64,000 bases of DNA from Motacilla alba alba (lineage: Eukaryota; Chordata; Aves; Passeriformes; Motacillidae): NCBI RefSeq assembly GCF_015832195.1, contig NW_024037374.1, positions 4,627,331 through 4,691,330 of the forward strand. The letters are read 5' to 3'. A model generated the notes under the pieces. It was not told the DNA's origin. It saw only the letters and a list, made by a program, of their open reading frames with translations, and did no database searches. Every line of letters begins with the position of its first letter. The first letter of the stretch is position 1. The position numbers and the translations under genes are program-made. This document shows, piece by piece, positions 1 to 10,700 of this stretch.

Positions 1-1561
1 CTGCGATTCTGGCGTGTGTTGGGCCATGTACAGCATCTGCATATGCTCGGAGCTTCCTTGCCATATCAAGCACGGTCTCATCCCTGTCATCCCGCTTCAT
101 TATGGCCAAAGCAGAAGCATATTCATGTGGCCCAAGTCGTACGAGTTTTCGCCACATCACAGATGTGCATGGTACCAAGTCTGGATTCCTAGTTGTTATG
201 TCATCTGAGAAGATAATCTCTGCCACTGCCATTTCTCTCAGGCGTTGAATCCCTTGTTCTATAGTCTTCCACTGGGTTTGTTGCATATAGAGATCATCTG
301 CACACCGGTACCTTTGTGCAACACTATCCAAGACCCGTGCCCAGAGGCTGTGAGGGTCAGCCCCCCTCATCATTCCTTGGTCGATGACAGGATCATGTGA
401 CAGGGATCCCAAATGCCTCGCCTCAGTGCCATCCAGAATTGTAGCCTCGCCTGCAGCATCCCAAAGACGGACTAGCCAGCTAATTATGGATTCATCAGAT
501 CGTCGGGTGTAATCCTTCCTTAGGCCACGGAGGTCCTTCAGGGAAAAGGACTCAATATTGGCTTCCGACCTTGCGCCTGTTGCTCTGACTCCTGATTTTA
601 TGTCAGGAGGTGTTGAAGGTCCTTCTCCTGCATCATCATCATCATCCACTGGTCGATCGGTCTTGTCTGTGCACTTTCCACTTCTAGTGCTAGTAGCAAC
701 AGCCATTGGTTGAGGTTTATTGTCTGGTTTAGCTGCTGGCTTCGAGCCTGGGGTGTTGGCTGCAGCCTGAGTGACTGGGATAGCTGTTGATTTATCTCTC
801 TGCCCCCCTGCCTCTGACTGCTGCCCTACAGTATCTAGCAGTGTGCGATAAGCATATGCCAGGGCCCAGCACACTGCAATGATCTTTTTCTCTTTAGGGT
901 CATCATGGTACTTCTCTCTCAGGTATTTCCCCACCTCAGCTGGGTCCTGAATGTGTTGATGGGGAAAGTCCCACACTATAGGGTCAGAGAATTCCTTCAG
1001 GATTTGGCCCATATCCTCCCATTTCCCACCCCACTCAGGATTTTCCATGCCTGGGTCTACTCCTGGGTCAGGGGTTTCATCACCCCGTCTAGAAATCTCA
1101 GCCCTCATTCTAGAAAAGCTGCAGACTGTATAGAGGAAGCTTACCAGATTAAATACCAGAAAGATGGTCTCTTTAACATTCAGGGGAAACTGAACATTCT
1201 CCAATAATGATGTGACAGATTCAGAGGAGAAGAGGGAAAGCAAAGGCTGAAAAGCCTCATTCTCTGCTCCTCCTTTAACAAACTGGATGCATAACCAAAG
1301 CCATGAACCATTCATACCTGGAACAGACCCCAGCATGTTTATAAACTTCTTACAAATCATTACCACCAAGCCCAGCAGGATAGCTATTCTAGTCACAGCC
1401 CCTCTGCTATAAAAACTACGTATTAGGGACAATACCAGAGCTATTTCTGGATAAGAAAATAAACCTAGGGACCATAGAGGTATTAAGATCTCAAAAAACC
1501 CTAGGGACCAGAAATGCATGCAAGCCCTCACCCCAAGAGACATTATGAATTCAAAAAACAT
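1..1561 (-). CDS. gag: Endogenous retrovirus Gag, open, with an N-terminal hydrophobic extension (partial, runs off left edge)
   Basis: The frame is open on the minus strand from an ATG at 1561-1559 to base 1 (520 codons, checked triplet by triplet, no stop); an in-frame TAG lies just upstream. A second in-frame ATG at 1012-1010 begins MGQIL, the usual retroviral Gag start with Gly2 for myristoylation. Codons 1-183 form an extension with hydrophobic stretches at about residues 15-38, 60-82 and 140-162, then a Pro/Gly/Asp-rich linker. After MGQ come a matrix-like helical region (about 55 residues), a Pro/Ala/Lys-rich and Asp-rich linker, then a capsid-like helical domain (LRKDYTRRSDESIISWLVRLW). 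Gag assembles the virion core at the membrane. The nucleocapsid end lies outside the window. The absence of stops suggests a young insertion. The ERV identity is secure from the leader, primer-binding site and LTR next to it. Use of the upstream ATG is inference. Confidence 0.85.
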   Translation of the reverse strand, partial: MFFEFIMSLGVRACMHFWSLGFFEILIPLWSLGLFSYPEIALVLSLIRSFYSRGAVTRIAILLGLVVMICKKFINMLGSVPGMNGSWLWLCIQFVKGGAENEAFQPLLSLFSSESVTSLLENVQFPLNVKETIFLVFNLVSFLYTVCSFSRMRAEISRRGDETPDPGVDPGMENPEWGGKWEDMGQILKEFSDPIVWDFPHQHIQDPAEVGKYLREKYHDDPKEKKIIAVCWALAYAYRTLLDTVGQQSEAGGQRDKSTAIPVTQAAANTPGSKPAAKPDNKPQPMAVATSTRSGKCTDKTDRPVDDDDDAGEGPSTPPDIKSGVRATGARSEANIESFSLKDLRGLRKDYTRRSDESIISWLVRLWDAAGEATILDGTEARHLGSLSHDPVIDQGMMRGADPHSLWARVLDSVAQRYRCADDLYMQQTQWKTIEQGIQRLREMAVAEIIFSDDITTRNPDLVPCTSVMWRKLVRLGPHEYASALAIMKRDDRDETVLDMARKLRAYADAVHGPTHARIA

Positions 1562-1643
1562 GGCTATTAACTACTATATAACAACACAGAGTAATGGCAA
1601 CCAAAATGCACTCAAAACAGGGTTTTTTCCACTCTCTCACACT
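1562..1643 (-). other. ERV 5' leader
   Basis: Short stretch between the primer-binding site and the upstream gag ATG. The longer gag-leader interval (1013-1643) would hold the packaging signal and splice donor in a retrovirus; no donor was assigned. Confidence 0.5.
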
Positions 1644-1661
1644 GCCTCACGTTGGGCGCCA
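1644..1661 (-). promoter_or_regulatory. Retroviral primer-binding site, tRNA-Lys type
   Basis: On the minus strand this reads TGGCGCCCAACGTGAGGC, which matches the tRNA-Lys1,2 primer-binding site known from betaretroviruses at all but one base. It starts five bases after the LTR end, as expected. It gives the orientation of the element (transcribed leftwards). Confidence 0.85.
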
Positions 1662-1666
1662 AATTT

Positions 1667-2367
1667 TGTCCTAGTTTAGGGCAAATTTGGGAGAAAACCT
1701 GCAAAAGGAGGCCCCTCCAGAAAGCAAACCCACACAGCCCCTCCCTCCAACCGGTTCGGGAAGGATTCCTCGGAGAGAAGTGGAAAGAACCTGTTTATTT
1801 AACAGGCACAGCACCCCCAGCACACAGAATGAACAATACCAGATGATAACACTCCTTCACCACTCTGAAAAGGATGACAAATTCAGAAAGTCTCTCTTGG
1901 GGGGTGGTTGCTCTGTTGTCAGTCCCTCTGGTGCTGGAGATGGCTGCTGCAAGCCACGAGGTGCAAGCTCTCGGTGTTTCCAGGTCCCAGTGCAGAGCAG
2001 GTTGGAGTAGTTCCAAAAAGGGGAGGAAAAAAAGAAAAAAAAAGGGAAAAAAAAAACAGTCCAGAGAAAAAAATTGGACGGCTTAGCTAAACTAGCTAAT
2101 GAGCAGAAGCAAAAGCAAAAACAAGAGCGAAGCAGGAGCAAGCAGAAGCCAGAGCAAGAGCAAAGCAAAAAGCCCAGCAAAAAGCAAAAGCCGCACTATG
2201 TACTCCCTGTCTCTGTGTCCCGCCAGCCTTGGGGGAGCGGGCTGATAACAAAACCCAAAACAAAACATTCACTCTTCAGAGCCAGTCTTGGAGGCACAGA
2301 ACATAATATCCAGCATAAACAGAACACACAACTGGGGATACAAGCATCATAACGTCACCCTAGGACA
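1667..2367 (-). mobile_element. ERV 5' LTR (701 bp)
   Basis: Bounded by the perfect inverted ends TGTCCTAG and CTAGGACA. A poly(A) signal (AATAAA on the minus strand, 1794-1799) lies 130 bp from the inner end, and the Lys-type primer-binding site follows. A Lys/Gln-rich low-complexity purine stretch at 2000-2200 lies inside U3. The target-site partner of the flanking GGGGCG is outside the window. Confidence 0.8.
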
Positions 2368-3669
2368 GGGGCGTGCTGGTGGCAGAGCCAGCCAGGTTGT
2401 GCTCTGCATTCCAAAGCTTGTTGAGAGCGGGCATGAAAAACGCTGTGTGCACAGCAGAGTCCTGGAAGGAGCTGGCAAGAGTGTCCTGTGGGATCAGGGC
2501 TCTGGTCTCTGGCCGGGAACAGCCTGGTTTTGCTGCTGTGACCACAGGCTGGAGTGGAGGCAGGTGAAGAGGCAGCAGGCCGCTTGTGTTTGTAGAGAGC
2601 CTGGGGCTCTGAACCTCCACCTGGACACACACTTGGGGGAACACGAGCTAGAGCTGGAGTGCCTGTCCTGAAAGGACCTGGAGCCATTCAGCCTAGCCAG
2701 CTTTTCTTAAGAGTGTGTTGGTGTTCCCCAGGAAAGCTACATTTGGGGAAATGCCTTTGGAGGAGAGGGGCTTGCTTCTCAAGAAAAGCGCTTCCCAGGG
2801 AGCTCCCAGTGAGGTAGGTGCAAGTGTCCCCCTTGGACTCTCTGTAGTCCTTTCAGTCCTTGAGGCCCATTGCACTTTGCAGAGGGGCAGAGCAAGGGAG
2901 AAGGCTGTGAAGAGCAGGTTTGGCATCCACCTGGACCTGCGGAGACCAACCCAAGCACCTGCAGCAGGGTGTGTTCCCCTCTTTGGACAGAGGTGTAAGC
3001 AGAAGCATCTTTGTCCAGCCATGAGCCCCAAAGCTCTCTTTGAGAGCTGTGAATTAAAAGGCCTTTACGCACACACTTTTCACATCTTCCCTGTCTGCTG
3101 TGTTTCAACTCTTGGCAATATGCATTTGCCTCTTGGCTGGTGGGAGCTGCTGTGACCCAGTGCTGGCACAGAGCTGGGCTGTGTGGGCCACGCAGTGTGG
3201 AGAGTCTTGGCTGATCTTGGTGTGTGCCTGGCCTCAGAAAAGGCTTGGAAGGTTTGCCTCCCAAGACATCCTGCTCATTGGCTCTCCCTGTGCATCCTGG
3301 AGAGAACAAGGTGGGCATTTTTGGCAGCTGGGCATCAGTAGGCCTTAAAATGGGGGCGTGTTGTGGAGCGAGCCCAGCTGAGATACCCTGAGAGGAGCCC
3401 AGTGCTCCTTGCTCCTGTCTGCTGACACGCGAGCATGTGTCTGGTTTTAGGATGACCCTGGCTGTGTGAAGGGTGCTATATCAACATGAGACAGCCGGTC
3501 CTGTCCCACTGGGTCCCAGCAGTGCCTCACAGCAGTCCTGCATCCACATCAAGATGCTGGCCAAGAGAGGTCCTGGAAGCTGAGGCAGCTGATTTTAAGC
3601 TTGTGCAGGTGCTTACAGGTGAAGGCCAATGGTGTTCCCTCAGGATATAGCAGTCCTGAGGGGTCTCCT
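2368..3669. other. Unassigned GC-rich single-copy-like sequence
   Basis: No recognised gene or repeat. An exon-like segment bounded by AG and GTAGGT occurs near 2735-2815, but its short product has no recognisable domain, so it is not called. Confidence 0.3.
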
Positions 3670-4978
3670 TGTCATGGTTTGACCCTGGCCCAATGCCAGT
3701 GCCCCCATGAAAACCCATCCTCCCCTGGTGTCTGCTGTGAGATGTGATCAAAGACAGAGCAAAGCAGGCCTCCACTTGTAAACAAAAGGAAAAAAAAACT
3801 TTATTATTACACAATTACAATAAAATTAACACACAGAGCAGAATGGAAACCTCACAAACATTTCTCCTCCCCCCACTCAATTCTCACAGAATGACACAAC
3901 ACTTTAGATCTCTTCCCAGTCCATCACTCTTTGAATAATCAACACAGTCCATCTCCACCCTTCCGACAATCACCTCTCATTTCATCAAGGAGAGAAGAGC
4001 CCCCCTTGTGCCACAGGCCAATCCCCGTCACTCAACAACTGCACGTCGTGACTTCTTCCTTCCATGTTCAGTGCTCTCACCACTGCACATGGACCAGAGC
4101 TGCTTTTAGGGTTTCCCTTTCAAGAATGCCCAGTTCCAGAAGAGAACGACAGTCTCTCACTGTTTCGGGACACCAGTCCCCCCCAATATTTCACCCCCTG
4201 GGGCCGAGGGGTCTCACCATCACTCCTTGGCGCCGCCTCCCCCTAAAATGCAGTCTCTGTATTACAGGAAAGATTCTGCTCATGGCTATACAAGAAAGAG
4301 TCCAGCCAAAAGCCACTCTATCATCTCCTCCACCTAGGATTTCCTCAGCTTCTCTCCGTCGTTCTTCACTTGCACCGCTCTCTCACCCTTTATATTTCCT
4401 CTCATCTGTCTCTCTCCTCCTTCGACTCCCGGAGGATCAGCATTTGCCAGGTTTCCACCTTCTGCAGAAGGGTTAAAATCACAGTCTCTACTCATTCCGA
4501 AACTCCCACACTAGCTCTCCGCCGGCCTCGCTGGGCACGCTTCCCATTGCCTCGGCCCGGCCGGTGCTATCAAGTTCAAGATAGCACTGGCACCTCTCTC
4601 TCACTCTCTCTCTCCCGAGGAGGGGGGCTGCCCGCTGCTTCTCTGAGTTCCTCCACCCCTCCGTCTCTGTGGGGAACTCACTCTTATCCAAGCCATCACC
4701 TCCCGTCCTCGGCCCATGGCTCCGGCCTACCTCCCTCGGCCGCGTGACCTTTTCCCCTCCCCCACCCAGCCCGAAGCTGGGCAGGGGAGGTCTGAACTCT
4801 TCCATCCACCGGAACCAAGAGAGGGAAGATCCTGGGAGCTCTCGCTTTTAACCCCTGTGTTCTCAGAGGCGGATCCATATCCTCAATGGTCAAACCAGGT
4901 GCCAATATCCACATCTGGGCACCTATTGGTTTGACCACTACCACCTCCCAAAAACTCATTTCCTCTCAAACCACGACA
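3670..4978 (-). mobile_element. 1.3-kb solo LTR, family A copy 1
   Basis: The ends are TGTCATGGTTTGA and TCAAACCACGACA. It is flanked by a perfect 5-bp target-site duplication, CTCCT (3665-3669 and 4979-4983). A poly(A) signal on the minus strand near 3800 sets the orientation. It is the inverted counterpart of the element at 36135-37437. The several ORFs inside are not conserved between the copies and are not genes. Confidence 0.85.
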
Positions 4979-4983
4979 CTCCT

Positions 4984-5589
4984 TCATTCAAAGAAATCAG
5001 CAGACAAATGCATTGTCTGCCAAAAGCCCTTATATTGACCTGGCAGGAGGGCAGGAGTCTGCACCCCACTAAAATGTTTCTCCAGCATGTATAAATTTCA
5101 GTGGGTTGATGTAGGAATTGTATCAAAAATACCATCCATCTTTACACTGCTGAGGTGATTCTATAGGCAGGCAGTTAGGAATACATTGAGTCAGATTCCT
5201 ATACTTGAAGCTAATGTCCAGGGACTGGCCAGGAGCAGTCTCGATGCCCTAAAGCAGCACAAAGTCTTCCTCATGGCTTCCCTGCACTGGGCCGATTCCC
5301 TACTTGCCCTTAGTTCTTCTGGCAGACCATGTCTAAAGCTTTTTGTCAAGTCACTCTCATGTCAAGTTAGGCCCCCCAGGTTCTTCTTATGCTAACTGGT
5401 GCAAGTACATACGTCTGTCTGTGCTAAGTACTTGTTTATTAATGTGAATTGCTTGTACTTAACTTAAGTCAAACAAAGGCCTTGCTTCATTGCCAAGGGT
5501 GCCTGAGGCCGCCTGCTCCTTGTGGCACCAGTTGCTTTCCTGTGGAATGTTCTACCTCCCCTGAGAGTAAAGAGGGACCTGGAGAAAGA
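4984..5589. other. Unassigned intergenic sequence
   Basis: No recognised coding exon or repeat boundary. Confidence 0.3.
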
Positions 5590-5810
5590 GCTTGCCAGGC
5601 TGCTCTCCATCCTTTCCCAGCAGTCCTGGCTGAGTGGAGCAGTCCGAGCTGAGCGCAAATGTGCCAGTGGAACAGCTGTGCACAGAAAGGCTCGGTGGGA
5701 AGGGGGATCCAGGAACCATAGGCCTGGCAGCCTGAGCTTGCCACCGGGGAAGGCCTTGGAGCAGATCCTCCTGAGTGCCATCCCACGGCACGTGCAGGGA
5801 ACCAGGGGGT
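5590..5810 (+). repeat. CR1 LINE fragment
   Basis: Matches, with divergence, the 50690-50900 part of the longer CR1 in this window (shared stretches around CTGCTCTCCATC, CAGCAGTCCTGGCT and CTGAGTGCCATC). Truncated at both ends. Confidence 0.65.
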
Positions 5811-7354
5811 CTGCTGCAGGGTGGGAAAGCTCTGCGGAGGGACAGGGACAGCTGGGGGTCCTGGCAGCGTGTGGAGGGCTTCTGTGCAGGAGTTGAGGGG
5901 GTTGGTGTTGGTGGGGTGTTGGAGAAGATGTTGTCTGGAAGGTGAGAGGTCTAGGCTGGAATTTGAGTCAGTTTGAAGGCAGCATCTGTGGTTTGGCACA
6001 GGTGGTTTGGTTATGGAGGGCAGAAAGAGTATCTGTGACTTTCCCCCTTCATGGGCCTGATTCTCCTGCAGGGAACAAGAGGGGAGAACTGTACTTTACT
6101 GGCCACTTAGATATCTGTACCACAGGGAGGATTAGCCCTTTTGCCATGTACTTTTTTGTTTGGGCTACTTTTGTAACACTGAGTGGACTTTCATTTCTGA
6201 GAGCTTTTATTCCTTTAGAGAATGAGGATATTATCGTCCTTTCACAGAAAACTGTTTGCAAACCAAAGAATGGCCCCTTTTTTTGCCTCTGTGTAGTGTT
6301 ATGTTCTGTAAAGTGACTCTCAGTGGATGATGTTAAGGCAAATGAGTTGCTGCTTTGAGATGGGAAGCAGAATTCCAACTCTTCACCTTCTCAGGCCATC
6401 CCAATGAATTTGGGAAGTTTGCAACTTTTGGGAACTACTTGAGTTGAACAATGGGAAGTAAAGCTTTCCTGAATTGAGGGTTCTTAAATGCCAGATTCTT
6501 CTGTGCCTTCACCGCTAAGGTGTTTTTGTGCTGAAGGAATTTAATGAGAAAATAATTTCAGCATGGAGTGAGAGCTTCTGACAGAGACCAAGTGCTGCCA
6601 GCAGCTGCTCCAGGTGCTCCTGCCAACAGCCCCTGCAGGAAGGAGCACAGTCCCCAGTGCATGAGGGCTTTGGCTCCCTCTGGCACAGAAGCCCCCGGAG
6701 ACAATGGTCTCTGGGGCAGGAGATGGGCACCAGTGCTGCCAGGGCTTGGGGGGTGGATGGTCTGTTTGGGCGGGGACTCTGCCACACCACTGACAGCATG
6801 CTGCACATGATGTCAGTGCTCCCCGGGCCCCAAGGGTCAGAGCAGCATTCGTGCCCTGGCCCACACGTTCCTTGTCCGTGTCACACCCGCGGGTTGTGGC
6901 CACCAGCTGAGACGTGTCTCAAGGAGGCTGTGCCAGCTTCTGTGGAAGGCCCCGTGCCCTTCCCAGCGTGGCTGCGTCAGCAGCCCTGGGCGCTCCTTCT
7001 GCTGCCCTGAGCCCACAGAGCAGGGCAGCGTTTGCTGATGGTTTGAGCCGCTCCTAAAGACCCTGTCAGGCTGTCTGAGACACTTGGGGCCAGGGATTCC
7101 TTCCAACCTGGGCCACTTTGGGTGGGCTTGGGCAGCCCCAGGGCAGGGGGCAGTGCGTGCAGGGGCCCTTTGTGACACGGTGCAGCATGGTCACTGTGGC
7201 ATAGAACGGGTGTCCAAGGGCCCTTTGTGACACGTGGTGACATAGGAGCTGGTGGTGACAAGACCATGCCACAGTGCTCGGAGCACGCGACGGAACAGGA
7301 CGGGACAGAGTGGTGCTGTGAGGAGCCCCCGCACAGTGCACTCGTTCGTGTCTG
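5811..7354. other. Unassigned sequence upstream of the MROH-like gene
   Basis: No exon with a recognisable product. A short direct repeat (GGGCCCTTTGTGACAC) occurs at about 7163 and 7218. May contain the promoter or untranslated exons of the downstream gene. Confidence 0.3.
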
Positions 7355-7705
7355 ACCCGGAGCCTTTCCGAGGCGTTATTCCTGCAGCTGACCTCGAGAC
7401 CAGACCACAGGACTTGGTGACCCGTGGCCTTCCCGAGGCTTCTCTTCTGCAGGTGCCCTCGAGGGCAGACCGTGGCACTTGGTGCCCCAGAGGCAGCTCC
7501 CATCCTTGCCATCGGTTCCCTCAAGGCGAGACTTCAATCCTTGACAAGAGTCTCCTGTCCTTGTGGCAGGAGCCCTCAAGACCAGAGTGCAGGACTTGCT
7601 GTCCTGCAGCCTTCCTGAGGCTTCTCTCTTGAAGGTGCCTTCCAGGCACAACTGCAGGACTTGCTGACTCGGAGCTTTTCCGAGGCATCTCTCCTTCAAG
7701 TAGCC
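7355..7705 (+). repeat. Diverged ~65-bp minisatellite upstream of the MROH start
   Basis: Five to six units, each running CTTCCCGAGGCTTCTCTTC, then a GCAGGTGCCCTCGAG-like core, then CAGGACTTGGTGAC. Units start near 7360, 7427, 7493, 7552, 7609 and 7675. The unit length is not a strict multiple of three, so it is probably untranslated. It ends 20 bp before the MROH initiator codon. Confidence 0.7.
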
Positions 7706-7723
7706 ACAAATCCAGTCACTGCC

Positions 7724-10700
7724 ATGGAGCAGAGACCCCCAAGAGTGCCCAAGCTGGCCTGGGTGGAGGAGGAGGAAGAAGGCCCTGGACCTGCCCCAGC
7801 ACAGGAGACTGAAGAGGTGGTGCCATTTGAGCTGCCAGAGGAGGGTGAGTGGCAGAGCTGGTCCACAGGGTTGGTACCTGCAGCCAGCTTGACACCATTG
7901 CATCCCATTGCATCACATCCCATCCCATTTAATCCCATCCCACCCCATCCTATCCTATCCTATCCTATCCTATCCTATCCTATCCTATCCTATCCTATCC
8001 TATCCTATCCTATCCTATCCTATCCTATCCTATCCTATCCTATCCTATCCTATCCTATCCTATCCTATCCCATCCCATCCCATCCCATCCCATCCCATCC
8101 CATCTCCTGGGGATGTTCCTATGGACAGAATGGAACAGAGATGGAGAAGATATGGAGCAGAGACCCCCAAGAGTGCCCAAGCTGGCCTGGGGGGAAGAAG
8201 AGAAAGAAGGCCCTGGACCTGCCTCAGCACAGGAGACTGAAGAGGTGGTGCCGTTCAAGCCACTGCAGGAGGGTGAGTGGCAGAGCTGGGCCACAGGGTT
8301 GGTACCTGCAGCCAGCTTGACACCACTGCATCGCATCGCATTGCATCCCATCGCATTGCATCCCATCGCATTGCATCCCATCGCATTGCATCCCATCGCA
8401 TCGCATCGCATCCCATCCCATCCCATCCCATCCCATCCCATCCCATCCCATCCCATCCCATCCCATCCCCTGGGTCATGCCCATGGACAGGACGGAACAG
8501 GGGACGGGCAGACACCCTGCAGGGGCCATGCTCAATCCCCTGGGGAATCCCGGGGCTATCCCTGCCTGGGGAGCGCAGGGCTGGGCTGTGTTCTCCGGCC
8601 GCTCCCGCAGCCCCTCAGCTCTGGCTGTGCTCGCTCTTTGCCAGATGCAGCTGTGGAGCAGACACAAGAGCAGGAGCCCGCCCGTGGCCTCTTCCGCAGA
8701 ACATCGCAGGTACCTGCAGGCATCCCCACCTGGGCTGGGCCTGCTGTCACCGCGCTTGGAGCATTCCGTGGAACATCCCTGGCTTCTTGCCCTTCTCCTA
8801 CAGCTAGTTTGCAAATTCATCAAGAGAATTCGGGAGGAGGAGACCAGCCCCATGGGCACTGGCCTCAGAGCATACTCGCACATCTTCAAAACCAAGACCA
8901 GTGCTGCCCTGCTGGACATGCTCGTAGAGGAGGGCTTTTCTAATCCAAAGCAAGTAAGCAGCCTGTGGCCAGGGTTTGATCCTCCCAGGAATTGCTTGGC
9001 CTCCCAAGCCCCGCCCGCTGGTCACTGGAAGCCTTTGAGGCCATGGCAGTGTGGTGGGAAGGGAAGCACTTCTCTGGGGTAGTTCTGGGGACATTCCTCC
9101 CTCTGGCAGCTTTCCAAGTCTCCCCGTGCCTTCTCCAGGTGCCCGCCATGGTCAGGTACATCCACCAGTGGCTCACGGCCAATCGGTTTGCTGAGCACAG
9201 GCTGAACAGGACCCTGCTGAATCTCACCGAAGCCCAGCCCGCTGACGTAGTCATGACACTCCTGCGTGTGGCCCCATCCTGTGACAGGTATGGGGCCCAG
9301 CTGCCCAGAGGGCTCAGGGCTCCCCAGCCCATCAGCCTGTGCAGCCTGTCCCAGGTGTCTGACCAACAGAGAGTTCCAGGGCCCTCTGGCTGCTCCCCTT
9401 GCCAGCGCTGGCACGTCAGCCCCCGAGCCTGCTGCCATGCTGCCTCGCTGCCCCTCAGGGGCCTCTCCCCACAGGGCTGGGCTGCCTGGGTGCTGCTGGC
9501 AAGTGGCAGTGGGCAGAGGCACTCTGCCCAGCCAGCTCAGGTCCCCACTGCTGCCCAGGCCACGGTGCTGTGTCTGAGACCCCCCTGAGACAGAGCTCTA
9601 ACCCCACAGAGCTGCTTTGACCATGTGGAACAGCATCATGTGCTCGCCCAGGACTGCGGAAGCTGCGCTGTTGATACTCCTGGATGTGCTGGGGAGCTGG
9701 CCCAAGCACAGCATGTGCACCTCCGATGGGGTCAAAACGGGTGTCTTTGTCCTGGCTGTGAGTTTCTGCAACTGGCCTTTGCTGGCCCCAAGGTCCCCTC
9801 TCCAGCAGTTTTCCATCCTCCTTGCCCCACTGCATCTCCATGCCTCAGGCACTGCGCTGAAACCTGGCCTAGGGGCAGCTTCAAGGGCACAAGGCCTGGC
9901 GCTCCCCCTGTACTCTCTGGGCCTCTTCCTCCCATGCTCAGGCCCTGCCACATGGAAACCTCAGCACTGAGCGCTGTTTCGGGGGGCTTTGTCCTTTGCA
10001 GGCAACTGTGGTGATGTGGAACATCCTCCAGGTGCCCTGTGTCCCGCATATGGTGACGGTGTATTTCCCTCGCCTATTTGTGCATCTGCTCTTCCAAGTG
10101 TTCTTCAGCACTCTGGATACACCAGAGGAGGTGGATACCTTCTGGAAGGGATGCCAAGAGCAATACGGATTTGCCACCAGTCCCAACAGGTGCTCCATCC
10201 AAATCCTCCTGTCCCTGCAACGTCCCTGGGCAGGAGCCAGTGCTCCCAGCAAGACCTGGGCTTTGCTCTGCATGCAGGTTTGCAGTGCAGATCCTGAAGT
10301 CCCTGCTATGCCAAATGCAACATGAGGATGTCGTGGTGGCAATGGAACGCAAGTGTGGCTGGGACACGCTGCTGTGTGCTGACACCCACCACTATGCCGT
10401 GGGTCTGCTGGCCAGGTGAGACCCCCTTCTCCCTGCTGCTTATGACATTTGTGCTCTGTGCCCAGGGTGCCCCACATAGTCCCTATGGTCGTGGGCCGGA
10501 AGGCCTTGTCACTGAGGGACGGCCAAGCAGAATGCAAAAGGCTGGGAGAGGAGGCTGCCCACAAGGAGCTGCCTCCCAAATAGCCCAGGGCCCCTTGCAG
10601 GATGGTGGGGAAAGACCAGACCTCTGTGAGTCAGTCCTCGCAGAGGTTTGTCCCCATAGCCCACAGCCTCGGTTACTTTTTCTCCTGCCAGGGAGATGCC

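Noticed and set aside
3931..4934. Several ORFs of 60-181 codons
   Set aside because: Inside the solo LTR at 3670-4978 and not conserved in its sister copy.
7938..8467. Regular short repeats that could suggest a CRISPR array
   Set aside because: Simple pentanucleotide microsatellites without spacers, in a vertebrate genome.
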